Assembly: GCA_035649395.1 (NCBI GenBank)
Contig: DASRJR010000334.1
Span: 1-20,400, forward strand
Direction: 5' to 3'
DNA length: 20,400 bases
Origin: Gp6-AA40 sp035649395
GTDB lineage: Bacteria > Acidobacteriota > Vicinamibacteria > Vicinamibacterales > UBA2999
Part shown: in pieces, positions 14,928-20,400 of the stretch
Layout: each line of letters opens with the position of its first letter
Position numbering within the stretch: the stretch's first letter is position 1
Translations under genes and position numbers: made by a program
Notes under the pieces: generated by a model
Databases searched by the model: none
The model's input: only the letters and a program-made list of their open reading frames with translations
Told to the model about the DNA's origin: nothing

Positions 14928-14940
14928 GCTTAGCCTAAGC
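14928..14940. promoter_or_regulatory. 13-bp palindrome upstream of coiled-coil gene
   Basis: GCTTAGCCTAAGC is a perfect inverted repeat with six-base arms and a one-base centre, seven bases upstream of the ATG at 14921. It overlaps the place where a regulator could block initiation at the adjacent TATAAT string (minus strand, 14920-14925). No good -35 element accompanies that string, so operator function is speculative. The rest of the 92-base gap (14922-15013) shows nothing recognised. Confidence 0.25.
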
Positions 14941-15013
14941 GTCTGAGCCAGCTACGTTTGAGGACGAGTGGTCGTGCGGGGTGGGATTCGCGCGCCCGGG
15001 ACGCAGGGCCCAA

Positions 15014-16753
15014 TCAGCGGAAGATCTGATTGAGGCGGGCCTCGCTGACAAGACGGACCTGACGCACACGCCATTGGCCGCCGCTGAGGACCCACACTTG
15101 CGAGATCGGCGAGACGCGCTGGGTGGCGGCATCACGCTCGGTCATGACGGCGGTCAGCACTGCCGTGTCCGCGGCGATCTGCACGCTGATGCGGTCGAGC
15201 GAACGGCTGACCTCGGCGTTCGCGGGAAACCGTTCATCGGCGCGACGCTCGTCGGCCAACTGGAGACTGTCGGTCGAGAGCGCCGCCATCACCGACCGCT
15301 CCTGCTTCTGATACGCATCGAGCCACTGACGCGCCGCGGCAACGACCGCGGTCGTGGTCGGGGGTTGCGGAACGTTCGCCGACGCACTCGGAGGGGCTCC
15401 CGCTGGTGGCGAGGCAGGGGCTGGCGCGCCTGGTGTTGGAGTCGCGGCTTCGAGCGGCGGTGCGTTGGCTCTCGTGACCGTCGGCTGGACGAGTGGGACC
15501 GAGGGTGGAGAGTTACCTGGAGGCAGTGACGCCGTCGGCACGGACGGCGGAACCGGCTTCGGCAACGCGGGCGGAGCGTCCGACGGTGCAATCGCCGGCG
15601 ATGTCCCGACAGCGCTCGACGATGAGGACCGGTCGACGACGAATTGACGAGTGATGACCTGACCGTCACTGCCAAGACGCGTGGCCGTTCCCTTGTTCAC
15701 CGAGACATACACTGCACCAGCATCACCCACCCGCAGCAAAATGCCACGCTGCGCGTTCAATTGGAGCTTCTCGCCAGCGGCATACATGCGGCCGATATCC
15801 GACTCCCCGTCGACCGTGGTTCGGATCCACGACTGCCGCCGCGCTTCGACGGTCAGCGAGAGACGCCCGGGCGTCACTTCCTTCGCCGCCACGACCGGCG
15901 CAGCGGGGGCTGAAGTTTCCGTCGCCCTCGATGTCGATCGTGGCGCGGCCGTCGCACCAGCTCGACCAGCCGCGGGCGCAGCAGGCGTCGCGGGACTGGG
16001 TTTGGCCTTTGCCGTTTCGGACGAATCGTCGCGACTGGTCAGCCACCAGATCGAGGTACCCACGACGGCGATGCCAGCCAGCACGAACAGGCCCACGACC
16101 CGGCGAACGGACCGACTCGCCGGAACGGCGACCGCATCGATTGGAAACGGTGACGACAGCAGGACGCGCGAGGCCGCCGGTGACGTCGACGACGACATGG
16201 GCGGCGGCGCGAGCGACGCCATCGACTCGAACACGAGCGGCGCCGATGGCGGTGGTGCCGGCGGTGGCGCACTCCGTTCCTCTTCGGCAACCGGTATCGG
16301 TTGAGGGGCGAGAGAGCTCGCCTGGAACGGAACGGTCTTGGCGTCCTCGGCGAGCGATTCGATATCGGCGCGCGCCTCGTCGAGCATCGTTTTCACGGCG
16401 GTTTCAGGGACCAAGAGGCTCGACGAGTGCTCGATCGTCGCGCCCGCCTGAAGCGCCGGAGGTTCACTGCCCCGATTGAGCGGCGGCGGTTCTTTGGCGG
16501 AGACTTCGCCGAGCGCCGCCTGCACCTGCGCTGAAAGCACGAGAAGCTCCCGGCGCGCCTCCATGATGACCTGACGCACGTCGCGCCGTGCGGCCGTGAC
16601 GATCTCCATCGCCTCGCGCTCGGCGGCGCTCCGTACTTCGTCGCGCAGACGGGCCAACTCGTCGGCCTGCGCGATCCACGCGTCACGGCGAACGCGATAG
16701 CGTTCGATCAAGTCCGGCACGGGCGGCCGTGGGTCGTTGGTGTGCTCGGGCAT
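15014..16753 (-). CDS. RodZ-C-like (DUF4115) membrane protein with C-terminal NTF2-like domain
   Basis: A 579-residue protein with an unusual layout. Residues 14-85 are a charged amphipathic helical region (IERYRVRRDAWIAQADELA, EREAMEIVTAARRDVRQVIMEARREL) reminiscent of DivIVA-like segments. Residues 86-215 are a low-complexity Pro/Ala/Ser linker. One membrane span lies at 218-238 (VVGLFVLAGIAVVGTSIWWLT), followed by a second Ala/Pro/Thr linker. A DUF4115/RodZ C-terminal-type domain occupies about 298-374 (LSLTVEARRQSWIRTTVDGE, ILLRVGDAGAVYVSVNKG, LGSDGQVITRQF). A third Pro-rich linker follows, then an NTF2/SnoaL-like domain at about 470-579 (VVAAARQWLDAYQ to WRVRQVRLV). The start ATG 16753 is preceded by purine-rich GAAGAACAAGAG; an in-frame longer version to 16864 lacks support. 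Topology is probably cytoplasmic N-terminus and periplasmic C-terminus. It lacks the HTH of true RodZ. A morphogenesis or envelope scaffold role is inferred. Confidence 0.75.
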   Translation of the reverse strand: MPEHTNDPRPPVPDLIERYRVRRDAWIAQADELARLRDEVRSAAEREAMEIVTAARRDVRQVIMEARRELLVLSAQVQAALGEVSAKEPPPLNRGSEPPALQAGATIEHSSSLLVPETAVKTMLDEARADIESLAEDAKTVPFQASSLAPQPIPVAEEERSAPPPAPPPSAPLVFESMASLAPPPMSSSTSPAASRVLLSSPFPIDAVAVPASRSVRRVVGLFVLAGIAVVGTSIWWLTSRDDSSETAKAKPSPATPAAPAAGRAGATAAPRSTSRATETSAPAAPVVAAKEVTPGRLSLTVEARRQSWIRTTVDGESDIGRMYAAGEKLQLNAQRGILLRVGDAGAVYVSVNKGTATRLGSDGQVITRQFVVDRSSSSSAVGTSPAIAPSDAPPALPKPVPPSVPTASLPPGNSPPSVPLVQPTVTRANAPPLEAATPTPGAPAPASPPAGAPPSASANVPQPPTTTAVVAAARQWLDAYQKQERSVMAALSTDSLQLADERRADERFPANAEVSRSLDRISVQIAADTAVLTAVMTERDAATQRVSPISQVWVLSGGQWRVRQVRLVSEARLNQIFR

Positions 16754-16826
16754 CTCTTGTTCTTCGCCGGCTTTCCCTTTTGGCCGCCGTCGGGACGGGC
16801 TACGGACGTGCTTACCTGAAAGACGT

Positions 16827-16857
16827 ATTTTAGCCGTTCGGGGCCGGCGGAAGTCGA
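16827..16857 (-). promoter_or_regulatory. weak candidate promoter for the envelope operon
   Basis: On the minus strand TCGACT (16857-16852) is followed by a 19-base spacer and TAAAAT (16832-16827), 73 bases before the start at 16753. The spacer is long and the -35 weak, so this is only a candidate. The remainder of the 201-base divergent gap 16754-16954 shows no motif that I recognise. Confidence 0.25.
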
Positions 16858-16954
16858 GCCCCAAGTGGCGGACAGAACTCGCCTACACGCGCACGGAGGA
16901 CCCGCGAATCCAGCGCATTCAAGGTCACAGAACCACGGCCGACTACGGAGCCGG

Positions 16955-17215
16955 ATGACTCGATCGATCGCGGTACTTCTTCTCGTTCTTGCACAGGCCG
17001 CCCTGGCCCATGCTGCCGATCCCGCCACGGCGCCCGACGATCAGCCGCCGATCAAAGCGGGCATCGATCTGGGGATGACGAGCGCTTATATCTGGCGGGG
17101 ATTCGTCGAGAACGACCGCCTCCGGCTCGCGCCGTCCGGCAACTACAGCAAGAGCCTGAACGCGGCGTTGTTCGAGAATCGCTTCTACGTCGGCGTGACG
17201 CTGTCGGCCAAGTAG
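16955..17215 (+). pseudogene. internally deleted beta-barrel protein remnant (probable)
   Basis: An intact 86-codon frame with a good GGAG four bases before ATG 16955 and a clear signal peptide (MTRSIAVLLLVLAQAALAHA, cleavage near 20). The mature part starts like a porin-type barrel, IKAGIDLGMTSAYIWRGFVENDRLRLAPSG (about 32-61). It then passes directly to what looks like a C-terminal end, NYSKSLNAALFENRFYVGVTLSAK. A barrel of this kind normally needs about 200 residues or more between those two parts, so an in-frame internal deletion is likely. It could instead be a small functional exported protein; the reading frame itself is undamaged. It runs convergent with the hydrolase gene, with only four bases between stops. 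The call rests on my recognition of N- and C-terminal barrel patterns, not on a search. Confidence 0.55.
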
Positions 17216-17219
17216 GCGT

Positions 17220-18674
17220 TCACTCGACCTTCACGAAGCGTCCCGGCCACCGCAGCATTCGAAGGGCGACAACGCGACCACGATCGTCGCGCTCGAACGT
17301 CACACGGCCATCAATCGGATTCGCGAAGAAGGTGAGTTCGCTCTCCGGGGCGAGCACGCGCGCGTCGGCGTCGCCGTCCTCGGTCAGCGTCAGCCGATCG
17401 TCGCGCCGAGCAATCGTCCACGACAACTGGCCCTCGGCACGATAACGACCGACGTAGCGATCCAACACGTCGGCGTCGAGGGCGATCGCGCGATGTTCGG
17501 GAAGCGGCGCCAACGGCGGCCGTCGATCGTGCGGCGCATATCCTTCCCACTCGATCGGTGTATAGGTGTTGCCGATCACCTGTTCCAGCAACTGCTGGAA
17601 GATGCCTTCACCGTTCGAGCTGTTGGTCATGATCACGATTCCCGTCCCCGGCTTGTCGAACACCACGACGTAGTGCTGCCATCCATCGTCGTGCCCCTCC
17701 TTGAAGAACGCGGGGCCGATCGGCGTCGAGAACACGCCCCACCCGAGCCCGTAGCTCAGCGCGATTGCGGCGTTCGTATCGGTCGTCTCGGTGGACAACG
17801 TGGGGAATTGCGTTCGCGATCGAATCCCGACCTGCGGGCGGAGCATCAGCGCCCGGGTCGACGCGTTGAGGCCCCTCCCCCGCGCGACGCCTTCGACGAA
17901 CCGAGAGAAATCGGCCAGCGTCGTCTTCATCGAGCCGGCGGCGTCCGACCGTCGCCGTCGTTGTGGCCCGAACGAGCGGCCGTACTCGTCGTAGCCGTTG
18001 GCGTAGTCGGATTCAAACGCCGGCTCCCACACCATGCTCGTGCGAGCCATGCCGAATCGGCGGAAAATGCGTTCCTGCATCAGCGCCTGCACGGGGCGGT
18101 GCATCACCTCCTCGACCACGAACTGCAGCAGTCGAATACCCTCGCCCGAGTACGCATACCGAGACCCCGGCTCGAAGTTGATGTTCAGCCGGCCCATGTT
18201 GAAGACACGCAGATTCGGGAATCCGGCGGTGTGACTGAGCAGCATTCGTGGTGTGATTCGTTGCACGCGATCGTCGCCGGCGAGATCAGCGTAGTCGGAA
18301 TACTCGGGTAAAGGCTTGGACAGATAGCACTGAACGGGCGTATCCAGATCGAGCGTGCGTTCCTGAACCAGTTGCATGACGAGAAAGGCCAGCGTCGATT
18401 TGGTGAACGATGCCGCCGTCATCACTGAATCGATCGTGAGAGGCAGATGCTTCTTCGTGTCGCGCTCTCCGTACGCTCTGAGATACGCCACGCGGCGGTC
18501 GTTCAGGATGGCAAGGCCCACTCCGGTGACGCGACCTGCCTGCATCAACCGCTGGACCGTGCCGTCGATTTCACTCGTGGTGATGCGGCTACCGTCCAGG
18601 CGCGTCATGCGCCGCTCGGCAGCATCGGCTGAGGCCAGCGCACACGCAAGGACCGCAACGCCGATATACCTCAT
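17220..18674 (-). CDS. secreted serine hydrolase, beta-lactamase/class C family
   Basis: A 484-residue penicillin-binding-protein-like serine hydrolase (Pfam Beta-lactamase type, also called ABH/EstB-like). A signal peptide covers residues 1-18 (MRYIGVAVLACALASADA). The nucleophile motif SxxK is Ser89-Phe-Thr-Lys92 in AASFTKSTLAF. The second motif is Tyr175-Ser-Gly (AYSGEG), where the usual YxN Asn is Gly. LLSHTAGFP (145-153) is a family hallmark, and GHDDGW supplies the third KTG/HxG-like motif. A C-terminal domain of about 90 residues (from LDRYVGRYRAEGQ) resembles the small beta domain often attached to these esterases or peptidases. The substrate could be a D-amino acid peptide, an ester or a beta-lactam; sequence does not decide. 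It starts six bases after the stop of the MacB-like permease gene, with no Shine-Dalgarno sequence in that gap, so the two may be co-transcribed. Confidence 0.88.
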   Translation of the reverse strand: MRYIGVAVLACALASADAAERRMTRLDGSRITTSEIDGTVQRLMQAGRVTGVGLAILNDRRVAYLRAYGERDTKKHLPLTIDSVMTAASFTKSTLAFLVMQLVQERTLDLDTPVQCYLSKPLPEYSDYADLAGDDRVQRITPRMLLSHTAGFPNLRVFNMGRLNINFEPGSRYAYSGEGIRLLQFVVEEVMHRPVQALMQERIFRRFGMARTSMVWEPAFESDYANGYDEYGRSFGPQRRRRSDAAGSMKTTLADFSRFVEGVARGRGLNASTRALMLRPQVGIRSRTQFPTLSTETTDTNAAIALSYGLGWGVFSTPIGPAFFKEGHDDGWQHYVVVFDKPGTGIVIMTNSSNGEGIFQQLLEQVIGNTYTPIEWEGYAPHDRRPPLAPLPEHRAIALDADVLDRYVGRYRAEGQLSWTIARRDDRLTLTEDGDADARVLAPESELTFFANPIDGRVTFERDDRGRVVALRMLRWPGRFVKVE

Positions 18675-18680
18675 CGACGT

Positions 18681-20400
18681 CTACTCGGTTCGAAACGTCA
18701 CGGCTGGATCCACTCGCGCGGCGCGCACGGCCGGTGCGAGCGCGGCCGCCACCGCCGTGATCGTCAGCACGACCGGCGCCGCGACAAACGTGATCGGATC
18801 TCTCGGGGCGACACCCACGAGGAACGCGCCGACCGCTTGCGCGAAGCCGAGCGACAGCGCGAGGCCGAGGGCGATCCCGACGCCGATCACGCGTGCGGCG
18901 CCGCCGAACACCAATCCGAGCACGTCACTCGTGGTCGCACCGAGTGCGATGCGGACGCCGAACTCCCTCGTCCGTTGCTGGACCGAATACGCCAGGACTC
19001 CGAACACACCCACCATCGCGAGGACCAGCGCGAGGCCAGCGAAGGTCACCACCATCACGGCGCGGAAACGGTAGCGAGCGGTGGCCTCGCTGGCGATATG
19101 AGCGAGAGTGAGGACACGCCTCACTGGCTGTTGCGCGTCCACGCGTGCCACCGCGGCACGAACCGCGGGGGCAAGCAGGTCCGCCCTGTCACGGTCGGCT
19201 CTGACAACCAGATTCGCCTCGCTGTGCGGCAGCTGATGGTTCGTCACGTACATCTGCGCGAACTCCTGCTGCTCGTCGGCTTGCCCCTTGACTTGACGGG
19301 CCACGCCGACAATCTCACGTCCCGGATTTCCAAACGGGTTTCCAGGTACCGACACGCGCAGGCCGATTGGATTCCTTCCCCCGAGAAAACGTCGGACAAA
19401 TGCCTCGTTGACGATGCAGACCGGCGCGCTCTCTCGGGTGTCCCGATCGGTGAACCCGCGGCCGGACACGATCGGAATCCCCATCGCCGTGAAATACGCC
19501 GGGCTCACGATTTGAAAGTCCGCCATTGGACGGTTGTCGGGGTCAGGGGGCGGGTCACCGACAATCTGGAACGGGGTCCGGCCGATCTGCGGGTTGCCCA
19601 GGGGCAACGTGGTCGCCCAAGCGGCGCGTCGCACGCCTGGCAGCGTCGACAATTCGCGTTCGACCTCGTCGTAAAACCTGAGCAGCGACTCGGGCGTCGG
19701 GTAACGCGAACTTGGCAGCGTGACGTCCAACGTCAGGACCGATTCGGCACTGGCGCTGTATCCGGGGTCCACACGGTCGACCGTCACCAACGTACGGAGG
19801 AGAAGACCAGCGCCGCACAACAGAAGTATGGCGCTGGCGATCTCGCCGACGACGAGCACGTTCCGGAAACGCCCACCGCGAACGGTCGCCGTTCGGCTGT
19901 CGTTGACCAGTGCCTGCACCAGTGACAGCCCGGTGGCCTGCCACGCCGGAGCGAGTCCAAACATCACGCCTACGATCAGCGAGGTGATGGCGCAAAACGC
20001 CACCACGCGACCGTCGACGGCCAATGTGATCGCGCCCGGTAGGAGGTCGGGCGGCATCAGCGATGGCGCCACTGCCAATATGGCCGCACCGACGCCGACG
20101 CCGAGCGCACCGCCAATCGACGCGAGGACGAGGCTCTCGGTGAGCAGCTGCACGACGATACGACCCCGCCCCGCGCCCAGTGCCGTTCGCAGCGCCAGCT
20201 CGCGCGCGCGTGCGGTTGCGCGCGCAAGGAGCAGGTTGGCCACGTTGGCGCAGCACATCAGCAGCACGAATCCGACGACACCGAGCAGCAGCATCGACGT
20301 GAGCCGCAGCTCGCCGCCGATGAACACGTCGCGCAGGGGCGCAATCGTGATGGCTCGCCCCACACGCGTGTCGCCGTATTGCCGCGCCAGCGAGTCCGCC
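18681..20400 (-). CDS. MacB/FtsX-like ABC permease (ADOP type), 5' end outside window
   Basis: A large permease whose reading frame stays open to the right window edge, so the N-terminus is missing; about 572 residues are visible. The first visible segment (RQYGDTRVGRAITIAPLRD) leads into two FtsX-type modules. The first has membrane spans around LLLGVVGFVLLMCCANVANLLLARATARARELALRTALGAGRGR and following helices. A periplasmic MacB-PCD-like domain comes next (VDRVDPGYSA to IVGVARQVKG), then a second FtsX module (AVMVVTFAGLALVLAMVGVFGVLAYSVQQRTREFGVRIALGA) and the terminal helices ending PAVRAARVDPAVTFRTE. This is the duplicated permease layout common in Acidobacteriota, often lacking a fused ATPase. 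Function in export or mechanotransmission is inferred from the family; no ATPase partner lies inside the window. The serine hydrolase gene follows after six bases. Confidence 0.9.
   Translation of the reverse strand, partial: ADSLARQYGDTRVGRAITIAPLRDVFIGGELRLTSMLLLGVVGFVLLMCCANVANLLLARATARARELALRTALGAGRGRIVVQLLTESLVLASIGGALGVGVGAAILAVAPSLMPPDLLPGAITLAVDGRVVAFCAITSLIVGVMFGLAPAWQATGLSLVQALVNDSRTATVRGGRFRNVLVVGEIASAILLLCGAGLLLRTLVTVDRVDPGYSASAESVLTLDVTLPSSRYPTPESLLRFYDEVERELSTLPGVRRAAWATTLPLGNPQIGRTPFQIVGDPPPDPDNRPMADFQIVSPAYFTAMGIPIVSGRGFTDRDTRESAPVCIVNEAFVRRFLGGRNPIGLRVSVPGNPFGNPGREIVGVARQVKGQADEQQEFAQMYVTNHQLPHSEANLVVRADRDRADLLAPAVRAAVARVDAQQPVRRVLTLAHIASEATARYRFRAVMVVTFAGLALVLAMVGVFGVLAYSVQQRTREFGVRIALGATTSDVLGLVFGGAARVIGVGIALGLALSLGFAQAVGAFLVGVAPRDPITFVAAPVVLTITAVAAALAPAVRAARVDPAVTFRTE

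Overview
The window is GC-rich bacterial chromosome, densely packed and with no sign of mobile DNA. The order rplT-pheS-pheT-(ZapB-like)-zapA-6S RNA, the MacB/FtsX-type permease of the kind that is abundant in Acidobacteriota, and the overall base composition suggest an acidobacterium, possibly class Vicinamibacteria. This placement is inferred from gene content and not from a marker-gene comparison.

Positions 1-5667 (plus strand) are a housekeeping block: ribosomal protein L20, both subunits of phenylalanyl-tRNA synthetase overlapping by ATGA, a small coiled-coil ZapB-like protein, ZapA, a probable 6S RNA with its own promoter and terminator, and thiamine-monophosphate kinase ThiL. ThiL runs straight into a membrane-anchored 3D-domain protein (5667-6344). 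From 6341 to 9918 the minus strand carries a two-gene ABC exporter, the two genes overlapping by GTGA. One subunit has a degenerate and the other a canonical ATPase Walker B motif, as in TM287/288 or BmrCD. A predicted outer-membrane beta-barrel protein (10013-10846, plus) follows.

Positions 10853-16753 (minus strand) hold the most unusual block: a RodZ-C-like/NTF2-like single-pass membrane protein, then a coiled-coil plus GAF-like protein, a TPR-containing soluble lytic transglycosylase and a SAM-dependent methyltransferase. The last three are joined by stop/start overlaps. I read this as a cell-envelope operon of unassigned function and consider it the best candidate here for an undescribed system. 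To its right lie an apparently internally deleted barrel-protein remnant (16955-17215, plus), a secreted serine beta-lactamase-like hydrolase (17220-18674, minus), and a MacB-like permease (18681 to the window edge, minus, 5' end cut off).

Two intergenic tracts (382-458 and 9932-9959) are made of degenerate 7-base tandem units. The three convergent gene pairs meet within six bases or overlap, leaving no room for ordinary terminators. No tRNA, rRNA, CRISPR array, insertion sequence or phage gene was recognised. No gene-free stretch exceeds 300 bases.
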